A stretch of 64,000 nt of DNA from Lepiota brunneoincarnata (lineage: Eukaryota; Basidiomycota; Agaricomycetes; Agaricales; Agaricaceae). Shown in pieces: positions 54,006 to 63,320 of this stretch (position 1 is its first letter; the number at the start of each line of letters is the position of its first letter). Both the position numbers and the translations under genes were made by a program. The DNA is taken from contig JAEBUN010000044.1 in NCBI GenBank assembly GCA_023014365.1, positions 264,575-328,574 of the forward strand, read 5' to 3'. The notes under the pieces are model-generated. The model made no database searches and had not been told where the DNA came from. It saw only the letters and a list, made by a program, of their open reading frames with translations.

Positions 54006-55101
54006 CCAACCTAACCCTGCCACCAATACCGCTGACGACCAACCAGACAGGACCAACAGTCCTTATATCATCCGGCATACCTTCCTTCCCTCCAACCAAC
54101 CCGAGATACGATCCATCCTTTTACACGAAGTTCCCTTTCATATTACTGGAACCCGTCTTAAACGCAGTCCAGCGATGGTACCCCTGGTCGACACCTGCTG
54201 GAAGACATTTACTGCTCTTCTGTATCACAAGCGCCTCGTCCACGACCGAACAACAGAATTCAAAGAACTATGCGCCACTATTCTTTCTAGCACAACAGAG
54301 GAACAGGACCGCAACACCATTTCTGCCATGCTATCAACCGCTCTCACCGAATTCCCGTTCGAGAGTCCGATCCCAAGCCCGAGCAATGGAAGCGGAAGTC
54401 AGGACCGCCCTATCCTACCTATCGGGACCACCGCCCAACCTTCCAACCCTCCCATGGTGGATACGAGTAACCAACCATCAAGTGTTGTACAAGCTATATC
54501 TGCTTCTAATGACGCCCCCATCGGGACTACCACCACTCACCTATCCACCACCCGAACTCGCTGCAATTGCTGCCGTCGATTCGGCCATATCAAAGCAGGA
54601 TGCCCGCGCTACCAATGTCGATATTGTCGAAAGGTTGCCCCAGGCCATTACGAGAAGCACTGCGAGAGAAACCCTTACCAGCATCAACCCGCAAGTATGG
54701 TACCTGGCCTGTATCGCCGCCCACGAGGAATACCAAGCAGAGCTCGATCCCTCACACGCGAAACCACAAACAACAATATTCGACACATTGTTGCAAGCAC
54801 CGAGCAGCGCCCCGCTTCAGCCAGACCCCTCCGCACCCGAATTCAAAATGCCCCCGTCGTCATTCCGACCACCAACGCCACCACCACATCTGCTAGTGGA
54901 AGCCACCGACTTCCTGAATCGATCCTTCGGCACACCCGCCACCATTCACTCCAGAGAATCCATCGTCATCGACCTCACCCAAGACCCGCCATCCCCAGAC
55001 CACCAAGCTACCGAAGCGACTCCCCAGAACCCGACCCATACTTCGACTGGGACCCCATCGCCGAATCAAACATTACAGGAGAGCCTGTCGGACTATACTG
55101 A
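53887..55101 (+). CDS. ORF3A: third coding region with two zinc knuckles (frame A)
   Basis: A 404-codon open frame downstream of integrase, overlapping the pol 3' end by about 120 nt. Its centre has two adjacent CCHC knuckles: CNCCRRFGHIKAGC (CX2CX4HX4C) and CRYCRKVAPGHYEKHC. Upstream of them are helix-like segments (EFKELCATILSS, TISAMLSTALTEF), and downstream a basic Arg/Thr-rich stretch and an acidic end (PEPDPYFDWDP). Gag-like nucleic-acid binding is inferred. It shares almost all its length with ORF3B in another frame. A/C-rich base composition lowers stop-codon frequency in plus-strand frames, so openness alone is weak evidence; the spaced knuckles are the real support. No start codon is certain. 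Confidence 0.55.
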   Translation: MTQPPNTRATTPDLPEPDNDGRLLIRERIISLANRVEGNSQPNPATNTADDQPDRTNSPYIIRHTFLPSNQPEIRSILLHEVPFHITGTRLKRSPAMVPLVDTCWKTFTALLYHKRLVHDRTTEFKELCATILSSTTEEQDRNTISAMLSTALTEFPFESPIPSPSNGSGSQDRPILPIGTTAQPSNPPMVDTSNQPSSVVQAISASNDAPIGTTTTHLSTTRTRCNCCRRFGHIKAGCPRYQCRYCRKVAPGHYEKHCERNPYQHQPASMVPGLYRRPRGIPSRARSLTRETTNNNIRHIVASTEQRPASARPLRTRIQNAPVVIPTTNATTTSASGSHRLPESILRHTRHHSLQRIHRHRPHPRPAIPRPPSYRSDSPEPDPYFDWDPIAESNITGEPVGLY

Positions 55102-55516
55102 GGATATGTCTGATGAGGACATCAGACCTTACGAAGGGGATAATGTTATGAACAGTCCAGACCGGGAGGAACAAGAATTACTGTTCGACTTTACAAGATG
55201 GGTACAGGAGACTACAGATCAACTACGGGCACAAGAACACGAAGATGAGGAAGGGGACTACTACACCGCCATGCAGGACCTGGCGAGAGAAGCAGGAATG
55301 GAGATAACCTTGGAGGATATATTGGAATACCCCGAGGACGAGGAAGATAACCATGGATCAACCGATCCAACCTCCGATACGGATGGAAGCACCGAGAGAA
55401 TGGAGAGCGAGAATGGAGAAGACTCCATGGAGATACAATCGGGAGAAGGAGATTATGAGTCAGAGGAAAGCGATGGAACATCGCACAGCAGTAGCGAGAG
55501 TACTGACTCATTGTAA
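53945..55516 (+). CDS. ORF3B: overlapping third coding region that runs into the 3' LTR (frame B)
   Basis: A 523-codon open frame. Visible parts are a hydrophobic N-terminal region (FPFILLEPVL, GRHLLLFCIT), a middle with VWYLACIAAHEEYQAELD, a SUMO-interaction-like IVIDLTQDPPSP near residues 338-349, and an acidic C-terminus of about 125 residues encoded inside the LTR, rich in Glu/Asp/Ser (ending SSSESTDSL). Gag, pol and env have no obvious match; the position is that of an env or accessory gene, but I see no envelope features. Because its tail lies in the LTR, the 5' LTR carries a duplicate of the tail (47591-47963) that stays open. Function unknown. Confidence 0.55.
   Translation: MDAFSSGRESYPWRTASKEIANLTLPPIPLTTNQTGPTVLISSGIPSFPPTNPRYDPSFYTKFPFILLEPVLNAVQRWYPWSTPAGRHLLLFCITSASSTTEQQNSKNYAPLFFLAQQRNRTATPFLPCYQPLSPNSRSRVRSQARAMEAEVRTALSYLSGPPPNLPTLPWWIRVTNHQVLYKLYLLLMTPPSGLPPLTYPPPELAAIAAVDSAISKQDARATNVDIVERLPQAITRSTARETLTSINPQVWYLACIAAHEEYQAELDPSHAKPQTTIFDTLLQAPSSAPLQPDPSAPEFKMPPSSFRPPTPPPHLLVEATDFLNRSFGTPATIHSRESIVIDLTQDPPSPDHQATEATPQNPTHTSTGTPSPNQTLQESLSDYTEDMSDEDIRPYEGDNVMNSPDREEQELLFDFTRWVQETTDQLRAQEHEDEEGDYYTAMQDLAREAGMEITLEDILEYPEDEEDNHGSTDPTSDTDGSTERMESENGEDSMEIQSGEGDYESEESDGTSHSSSESTDSL
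55132..55143 (+). other. Putative polypurine tract
   Basis: CGAAGGGGATAA lies immediately before the 3' LTR start, the position where plus-strand synthesis is primed in LTR elements. Confidence 0.6.
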
Positions 55517-55841
55517 TATAAATAACGCTAGGATGCCATCAGCCAGGATGTGCATCATGGTCAGGACTGCGCACGACCAGTAGAACAGCCAAGTAACCTA
55601 TAACGAGTATATAGCATCTCATAGGTATATAAGGCCTGTACAAGTAGAGATTAAAGCCTCAAGCTTTAATCTTGTTAACAGCGGTCGTTTACCTCTCTGC
55701 CTTAACTTGGCGTCTTCCCTCGTTATCTCATTGAGCGCGATCCACTAAGCTCTATAAGGCCAACCGTCTCGGACACCTTGTAGAGTGATTGAAGGCCGTC
55801 TCCAGTTATCTTCGGATACAGAAGGAGCACGGATCATAACA
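55144..55841 (+). repeat. 3' long terminal repeat
   Basis: 698 bp, same ends as the 5' LTR, with about six substitutions between them. It encodes the last part of ORF3B. The bases after it (CCTTGCGG) are antisense LINE sequence. Confidence 0.93.
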
Positions 55842-58440
55842 CCTTGCGGAGGAAGTCAAGCGAGGCCCGGGGACGAGCCCCTACCCCAATGGGAGGCAAC
55901 GACCGAGCAAAGTCGTGCACCTGAGTGTGGAAAGGCCACTTCGCACGCGAAGGGACCTCCCAGAAATGGACCGAGCAGGCCAGATCCCCGGCGAACCACT
56001 CAGCGAGAAGGCGACAGACCGCCAAGGAATGACCCTGGGCGGAATGCACCGACGGGTCCACCGCCCACCTGGCCGAGGCCATCGAGTCGGTGAACAAGAT
56101 GAGACTAGCAGCGCCCTCGACAGAAACTGCCTTGGACACCGCCAGCCAAATGGCGAAAAGCTTGGCCTCAGGAGCCGTGACCTTCCCCCCCGGAAGCCAG
56201 ACCGCATGAATGCAGTCCAGCCCCTGGAAAACCTGGGCGGCCGAAACCACCTGGTGGACCCGGCAGGGTGGCAGACTCGCGTCCGTTGCCGCCACCAGAA
56301 CCCCTGGATCAGCCTGCGCCCGGGTCAGAACCCGGTCGAAAGCCGCGACATGGGCCGTAAGGGTGTCCTCCGCCCCACGGTCGTAGGAATGGAAGCGGAC
56401 CCGCTCGGGGTACACATCCAAGAGACGACGCCCCGGCCAGGCCTCCGGCACCACCGTGTCGAAGGGCCCAGCAAGGGCGGCAAGACGCTGATTAGCGTCG
56501 ACAACAGGCCCCTTCACTTTGATCAGCTCGTGGGGAGGGAGCCTGGCTATGGACCGGACGTGTGACCGGAGATCACCGCTGTAGCCCCAGCCAAGGAGGG
56601 CACGAATGGGGTGGCCCGGAGCAAGCGTGGCGTACCGCAGCTCGGCACGGTCACGAAGCTTCCGGAGATGAAGATGAATGGGGATCAGGCCTGCAATGGC
56701 CCCAACCCCCCCATCAGGCGACATCTTAAAGGCGCCTGTGATCCAGAGTGCAGCCCGACGCTGCATCCGGCGAAGGTGGTCCAAAGCGCCCTTACACCTG
56801 GCGCCCCGGTAATACCACAGACAAAAGCCGCACGTGGCTATAGGAACCACGCACGACCGATACAGAAGATGCTTCTGGTCCGGCAGAAGCCCCCGGACGG
56901 AGTTACCAAGCATCCCCATAGCCTTGACCGTGGAGATGGCCTTGGTAGAGTAGAACCGAACATGCTCCTTAAATGTAAGGGCACGATCGAAATAGAAACC
57001 CAGGTACCTCCAATAGGTCTTGGGCCGCAAGGGAGTAGCGCTGGTAAACGGGGGAAACCCCAAGTCCACCGGGGGATTCTCACCGGACCGATCCCGTGAG
57101 AAATGGAAGAGCTTGGACTTATCGTGCTCCACGACAAGCGCGAACCGGGTGAAGGTGTCATGGACGACCTCGTAAGATCTGCGGAGCAGGACGCAGTTAG
57201 CGTCTAGGTCCCAGGCCTGCGCCACAATGGTACCATCGTCGACGTAAGACAGGAGCGAGAGGCCTGGCTGAGGGAGCCTCTGCTCGATGATGTACATGGC
57301 TGGCGCCAAGTAGAGGCCGGACAGGACGGGTGAGAGGGCAGACCCCTGGCCCACCCCCACCTCCGCCTGGAACGGTTCAGACAGGAAGGAGTTCCAGGCA
57401 TAGCTGGTAAACCTCCCCGTAGGATAGGAAGCAAAGAACCGGCCCACGCAAGGGGAAAACCCCTGCTGAGCCAGAACCGCGAGAAGCATCCCGTGATTCA
57501 GGGATGGGAAAAATTGCGCGATATCAAAGGCGAGAACACTCGTCTTCAACCTGTGGGCCCACCCGGCACGGACAAGGTGCACGAGGTAGGCACCAGCATC
57601 CTCGGTGGACCGCTGGATCACACCGCCAAACTGGTTCGGATGGAACACGCCGAACTTGACAGCCTCAAACTGCAAGCGGCGCGAGATCATCTTCTCGATA
57701 AGTTTACCGAGAGTATTGAGAAGGACGATCGGTCTGAACGCCTTCAGAGTGGCATAGGAGGGCTTGCCAGGCTTCGGTATGATAACCGACACGCTCTCCT
57801 TAAAGTGACGAGGCCAATGCCCGCACTCCATGCAGGCATCGGCGATCTGGCAGACCAAACGGGTGACCGTCGGGCCCGCCAGAACGGACTTGAGGTGCAT
57901 CCACGTAACGTGGTCCGGACCGGGTGAGGACAAAGAAGAGCACGCGCGCAGAGCCTCGTGCATCTCCAAGTCGGAAAAGACCGGCCACTCCCGCGGTGGG
58001 AGTGGATCGATCTGATCAAGAACCCCGACATTGACCGGACGGTCGTTGGCGGCATTGTAAGACCCATGGAGCCCTTCCCAGAGTTCCTCAAGAGTGTTGC
58101 AGGGGCGATCACGGTAGCGGATTGCCTCGCAGGGAGGCAACTTGCGTGCCCTGACCCAATCCATCAGGTCCCAGGGGCGCTTGTTGGAAGAAGCAATTTC
58201 TTCGATACGCTCATCGAAGAACCTGCGCTTGGCGGCCTTCCAGGTCCGCTTAAACGTGCGAGCGTCCTCCCGGTCCCGAGACCGAGAATACACCGCATAA
58301 GTGCGCGAGCACTCGTCATCCCACCACGGCTTCGACCGTGAGACAACGCAGACCTCCTTGGAGTGGGCAAGCCACGCCCCGGAGAAGACCGCAGAGATGG
58401 TTCATCTTACGCCAAGCGGGCCATGTTGGGATCACGTGGA
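55842..58440 (-). mobile_element. LINE copy 1: reverse transcriptase and RNase H, minus strand, truncated at both ends
   Basis: Reading leftward from about 58440: WWDDECSRTYAVYSR, then the long frame from 58293 with RT motifs FRPIVLLNTLGKLIEKMI, LAFDIAQFFPSLNH (motif A), VGVGQGSALSPVLSGLY (motif B) and the catalytic LLSYVDDGT (motif C). RNase H follows with VLVAATDAS, PEAKLFAIWLAV and LILFTDSMASARWA. The copy is cut after DFLRK by the LTR of the gypsy element; the frame reads a few bases into the LTR. The AP-endonuclease and ORF1 are missing. RT-plus-RNase H architecture fits Tad1/I-like clades, which I cannot separate here. The RT-RNase H frame is intact over 819 codons, so this copy is young and GC-rich. 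Confidence 0.9.
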
Positions 58441-58454
58441 GTTTGCCCGCAAGG

Positions 58455-59729
58455 GGCTCCTTGGACGGGCGCAGGCTGATCCGGGGGTTCTGGTGGTGGC
58501 GACGGACGCGAGTCTGCCGCCCTGCCGGGTCCACCAGGCGGTTTCGGCCGCCCAGGTTTTCCAGGGGCTGGACTGCATCCATGCGGTCCGGCTTCCGGGG
58601 GGGAAGGTCACGGCTCCTGAGGCCGAGCTTTTCGCCATTCAGCTGGCGGTGTCCAAGGCAGTTTCTGTCGAGGGCGCCACTAGTCTCATCTTGTTCACCG
58701 ACTCGATGGCCTCGGCCAGGCGTGGTGGACCCGTCGGTGCATTCCGCCCAGGGTCATTCCTTGGCGGTCTGTCGCCTTCTCGCTGAGTGGTTTGCCGGGG
58801 ATCCGGCCCGCTCGGTCCATTTCTGGGAGGTCCCTTCGCATACGAAGTGGCCTTTCCACACTCAGGTGCACGACTTCGCGAAGTCGTTGCCTCCCGTTGG
58901 GGTAGGGGCTCGTCCCCGGGCCTCGCTTGACTTCCTCCGCAAGGAGGAAGTACGGTCATGTCAGGACCGCTGGATCGATTTGTTCCAGGATCCTGACCAT
59001 CGCGGGCATGGTTTCCTCCAGCTCGCCAGGGACGATGATCGTCCCCTGCGGCCCACGTATCTCCATGGTGGTGCCTGGATCCCGCACGCTTACTCGGTGT
59101 CAGTGATGGCCTGGATAACATGTGCTATTCTCAATCACGCACCGATAGGGGGCTATCGGAGGCGCTTTTTCCCACAGGAAGACTATTCCTGTCACTGCAG
59201 GTTTCGGGAGGAGACTCGTGAGCATGTGTTCCGGAGTTGCCCTAGGCACTCCATGGCGGGGGTCCCGGCTATGGTCGAGGCTCTCATAGCTTTCCTCGAG
59301 GCGTCCCCGACCACGTTCGCGTTTGCTGAGAGGGCCGGGCCCCCCCCGGGGGGTATCGGCTAGTAGCTCTGCCTGGCGCCTGGTTGGGTCCGGGCCGGGG
59401 CGTCGGTTATTCCCCCACTGTCTCCGGGCGGCGTGTAGGGATTTACGTGGGAATTGACCCCTAACCCCCGATAAGGGGGGGGACCTCGCTCCGGTTTGGC
59501 TCCCGTGCCACGCGCTGGGTGGCAGCCGTCTTCCCGCCTCCGTTTGTTCGGGGCGGTTTCGTCCTGGGCATGGGGAAATGCATGCCCACGTCCGTAGTCA
59601 CGCGTTGTATGTACAGATACCCCGTAGTGTACGGCTCGGTTGTTTGTACTGTAGTACGTTGCTGTGCACGGCCTCCCTACGCGGCCTGTGTAATAAATTG
59701 GAGATTTAAAAAAAAAAAAAAAAAAAAAA
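58455..59729 (+). mobile_element. LINE copy 2: 3' end (RNase H to poly-A), plus strand, head-to-head with copy 1
   Basis: Starting within RAQADPGVLVVATDAS, it carries RNase H motifs (PEAELFAIQLAV, LILFTDSMASARR), a frame shift near 58720 (GCCAGGCGTGG against GCCAGGTGGGCGG in copy 1), and the C-terminal domain to 59363 with FPQEDYSCHCRFREETREHV and a downstream CPRH. These form a CXC...H...C zinc-finger-like end typical of LINE ORF2. A 3' UTR of about 345 bp leads to AATAAA-like AATAAATTGG and a 22-nt A-tract (59708-59729). The 5' end is truncated at about 58455, as expected for target-primed reverse transcription. Confidence 0.88.
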
Positions 59730-62087
59730 CATGGGAGGCCGCGTGCAACTACCTACTACAGGGGGCAAGTAGCTACAAAGTTCACCCTACATACTGGCAT
59801 GCCTGCCAACACGAGCTTGCGTCACCCCAAGCTCAGGAGGGAACCACCCACAAGAAGTGGAGAAACAAGTGGGAAACTACCCAATGGTTAGCACATGCCT
59901 GCACCCGAAGGGCACCAGACGCATGGGGTCCCACCCAGTAGCCCACTCTGCTACCACACCTTCCCAGAGGACAGTGGCTGGAGCAGGGAGTATGTAGTAC
60001 ATACTCCCCTCCGGATAAATACTGGAACCTAAAAAGGGCCCAGCGCAGACCACAGGAAATTCCTGTGGGAATAGAGTCTGCAGGCCCTGGGAGCCCAGTG
60101 CAGAAGGACAGGTCTGAAGACCTGCTGAATAAACAAGGGTCCATGGTCCCCATGCGCGTAGCACGACGATGTTAATTCACCGCAAATGCCCATGTAGGTG
60201 GACAATAACCATGGAAGCAAGGTAAACTTCCCAAAGGGAAGGGAAAAGGTCAACTGCAATGTCAGCGACGAGGGGCAACCTGGGCATCAAGGGAAGCCCT
60301 GACTACTGTAATAGTAGCCCATACAGAATCAAGAGGGTTAGGTGCCAAGCACCCAAGCAAAATGTGGCACACAGTCCAATTACTCTAAAGAGCATTTGGA
60401 GCCATGTCCGAAAAAGTGGCATTGCGGGTGAACGAGTGAGCGCAGCCACATGCGATTAAGGGGACAGGAGGGGTACTTGGACCCCTACCGTCCCGTAAAA
60501 TATGGGGCGAAGCGCCCGCCGAACGAGTTCTAAACGAGCCCTGCAATCCGGAGAAGCAGGGCTGTCAGAGAGAAAACACCCCACAAAAGGTGTGATAAAT
60601 CAACGAGATCAGCCCAGAATGGGCTGAAACTCGCTGAGAACGGTCTGAGCACGCTCCCAAGCCTTCGCTAAGCAAGGGAGAAGCAGCCGAGCCAGGGGGC
60701 TGGCAGAACGACTGCAAATGCGCAGGAGACAGGCTTCTTGGGGGGGATGCCCCCAAAGAAGCAAACGTCGAGGCTGCCCCCGTGGGCGCAGCCGCGTATA
60801 AGCGAGGGATCTGAAGGGGCCTAGGGTCCCCTACAGTCCTGTGAAATTTCAGCCAGAACGGCCAAGGAACGAGCTCTGAACAAGCTCTGCAATCTAAGGA
60901 TCACAGAGAGGTTAGAGGAGAAACACATGAAAAGTGTGATAACTCAGCGAGATCAGCTCGGAACGAGCTGAAACTTGCTGAGGATGTGTCCGGAGCTCCT
61001 GTGCACGCTTTGTTACCCAGTCCGGCACTGTGGGACAAGATGTAGCCCCCCCGGAGTGATGGGGGAGGCTGGAGGAGGTGAGACATGCCTGGGCATGCTC
61101 AAAGTGTCAGTGGAGGTGCCATAGCCTGGCACAACCACTGGAAATGGTGTGTGAACACCCTGATAGTGCTTGCCTTCAACCTAGACCTCAGACCAGCGAT
61201 TCGGAACCCTGCAGAGCCTCCAATCCTTCCCCACAGTGTTTCCTACAAAAAGGGCAAATTGTCGGTGACCCCCTTGACGGATCGACTCGAAATTTGGTAC
61301 ATGGGAGGGCACACAGGGCCGCTACTACCATGCCGGATTAAAAGAAAAACGGACGAGAGGAAGGCCATGAATGGGCCTCCCAACTCGAGAGGAGGTGCAA
61401 CCTGACCAAATATGGTAATGGTTGCTGATAAAGGAGCTGTCATACTGGCGCTCAATCCACTTCCGATCAAAGCGGTGAGCCCAGAATGGGCAGGCTGAAG
61501 CCAAAGCAGCGTGAGCGCTGCTACAATTCATGCAGACAGGAGCATGAGGGCAGGGATGGTCAGCGGGGGTGGGGGCAATGGGTGGCCTGTGGTTGGGCTG
61601 CCCCTTGCAACACGACGCAAATGCCCAATGGTTAGTCAGGGAATGCGGGCCGCCGCAGTGAGAGCAGCAGATAGCCTCACGTTGGCAGGCTAGAGAAGGG
61701 TGCCCCCACCTCCAGCAGTGCTGGCAGAGGGGGCCGCCGGGGTTGGCCTTCATGGGAATAATCCTGCACAGAGTGCCGTCGATGGTGATGACCTGCCAAG
61801 AGATGGTCTTTGTGTTGGAACCCTGCTGAGAGTCCCATATCTCAAAGAATACAGTCGCCATGTCAGCGGCACACAAGTTCTTGACGATGCATGGCCTGGT
61901 GGCCAGCACAAAATATTCAGACCACACAGAGTGCTGCATGGCCTCAACAACCCTGTCGGGCCTGAGCCAGGGCTGACTGCCCTGGAACATAGGCGCATCA
62001 AGGAGCTTGAGGTAGCTCTTTGACCAAGGGAGGTTTGTGTCCACGACGGCTTGAGGCCAGTTCGCGTGGACCACGTTCCTGATAGTG
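59730..62087 (-). mobile_element. LINE-related region with ORF1 (gag-like, CCHC) C-terminal part, minus strand
   Basis: From 62087 leftward the frame (to about 61400) contains TIRNVVHANWPQ, KSYLKLLDAPMF, and zinc-knuckle sequence CQHCWRWGHPSLAC and CSHCGGPHSLTNHWAFASC, followed by a further cysteine-rich stretch. This is the nucleic-acid-binding ORF1 of a LINE. Its N-terminal part is at 63019-63320, separated by the inserted LINE copy 3. Further left (60441-61060) is a tandem duplication, and 59730-60440 has no recognisable coding sequence. Whether all of 59730-61324 belongs to the same element is uncertain. Confidence 0.7.
60441..61060. repeat. Two tandem units of about 346 bp (diverged)
   Basis: Unit 1 begins GCGCAGCCACATGCG at 60441, and unit 2 begins GCGCAGCCGCGTATA at about 60787. 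Both then show a GGGG...CCCCTAC block, a GTCC(C/T)GTGAAA-like block, GAACGAG(T/C)TCT, GTGTGATAA, CGAGATCAGC and GCTGAAACT(C/T)GCTGAG in the same order. Several inner motifs are short palindromes (AGCTCGGAACGAGCT). Confidence 0.7.
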
Positions 62088-63018
62088 CCCAGCCCGCTCG
62101 GTCCATTTCTGGGAGGTCCCTTTGTGTGCAAAGTGGCCTTTCCATACTCAGGTACATGACTTTGCTTGGTCGTTGCCTCCTGTTGGGGTAGGGGCTTGGC
62201 CCCAGGCCTCGCTCAACTACCTCCGCAAGGAGGAGGTACATTCTTGTCAGGACCGCTGGATCGACTTGTTCCAGGATCCTGACCATCACGGGCACAGTTT
62301 CCTCCAGCTCACCAGGGACAATAACCATCTCCTACAGCCCACATATCTCCACGGTGGGGCCTGGATCCCACACGCTCACTTGGTGTCGGTAATGTCCCAG
62401 ATGATGTGTGCTATTCTTAACCACGCGCTGATAGGGAGCTATCGGAGGCACTTTTTCCCACAGGAAGATTATTCCTGTTGCTGTGGGTTTCGGGAGGAGA
62501 CCTGTGAGCATGTGTTCCGGAGTTGTCCTAGGCACTTCAGGGCGGGGGTCCCAGCTACGGTTGAGGCCCTCATTGCTTTCCTTGAGGCATCACCGACCGT
62601 GTTTGTGTTCGCTGAGAGGGCCGAGCCCCCCCCGGGGGGTATTGGCTAGTAGCTCTGCCTGGCGCCCAGTTGAGTCCAGGCCGAGGCGTTGGTTATTCGG
62701 AATCCCCACCGCCTTCAGGCAGTGTGTAGGGATTTATGTGGGAATTGACCCCTAACCCCCGATAAGGGGGGGGACCTCACCTCAGTTTGGTTCTCACCGC
62801 ATGCTGGGTGGCAGCCATCTTCCTGCCTCCGTTCATTCAGGGCAGCTTCGTCCTGGGCATGGGGAAATGCATGCCTGCTTCTGCGGTCACACGTTGTATG
62901 TACAGATACCCTGTAGTGTACAGCTCAGTTGTTTGTACTGTAGTATGTTGCTGCACACGGCCTCCCTACACAGCCCATGTAATAAATTGGAGATTTTAAA
63001 AAAAAAAAAAAAAAAAAA
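62088..63018 (+). mobile_element. LINE copy 3: 3' end with poly-A, inserted in LINE ORF1 without target-site duplication
   Basis: It is homologous to copy 2 from CCCGCTCGGTCCATTTCTGG to the poly-A (62998-63018). The ORF2 C-terminal part (62122-62649) is open, with HTQVHDF, LNYLRKEEV, FPQEDYSCCCGFREETCEHV and CPRH. Many CG dinucleotides of copy 2 are TG or CA here. The flanks are GATAGTG on the left and TACACCTC on the right; removing the insert rejoins the minus-strand ORF1 exactly in frame (V-Y-T-I-R-N). So the target was cut without duplication, or with loss of it. Confidence 0.85.
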
Positions 63019-63320
63019 TACACCTCAGAGGCCCACTCATGGAGCCTATGGGTGCACTCGCCCTCTGTAAAGGGGATATCGTTCCAGTCATGCTCCTCCA
63101 CCTCGTGGAAGAGCCTGGCCAGGGAGCGGGCAACCTCTGCACTGCCACCCTCAGAAAGATGCACCCTCTTAGCTCTCTCCAGCCAAAGGGCAACCATGTC
63201 GAGTGCGTCCACCATGATCCCAGTCTCACCCTCTACATCTGCCAGACTGCAGGAAAGCATCCCTTCTTGGAAGTCAACCACCACCAACTCGCTTGCACAG
63301 CCACAAGCCAACCCCTTCAT
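63019..63320 (-). CDS. LINE ORF1 N-terminal part, minus strand, interrupted by LINE copy 3
   Basis: From the ATG 63320-63318 leftward, about 100 codons are open: MKGLACGCASELVVVDFQEG, then LVALWLERAK-like helical sequence and HDWNDIPFTEGECTHRL, ending at EVY where the inserted poly-A begins. The reading frame continues in the same register at 62087 (TIRNVV...), so these were one ORF1. The N-terminal part is acidic and helical, with no recognised domain. It was probably a nucleic-acid-binding gag-like protein, judging from the CCHC knuckles in its other half. Confidence 0.65.

Larger units (their letters stand above)
47591..55841 (+). mobile_element. Ty3/gypsy LTR retrotransposon, chromovirus type, 8.25 kb
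   Basis: Two 698-bp LTRs flank gag, protease, reverse transcriptase, RNase H, integrase and a chromodomain in the gypsy order. The LTRs begin TGTTATGA and end TCATAACA and differ at about six positions by eye, so integration or gene conversion was recent. Several 1-nt frame breaks interrupt gag-pol (see the parts). The 3' side is inserted in a LINE reverse-transcriptase gene, but the 5' flank (TCATCA) and 3' flank (CCTTGC) do not match and the 5' flank is not LINE sequence. The usual target-site duplication is therefore absent. Confidence 0.95.

Noticed and set aside
55353..55583. Second and third open frames inside the LTRs
   Set aside because: They are shadows of the acidic ORF3B tail; the same shadows appear in both LTR copies.
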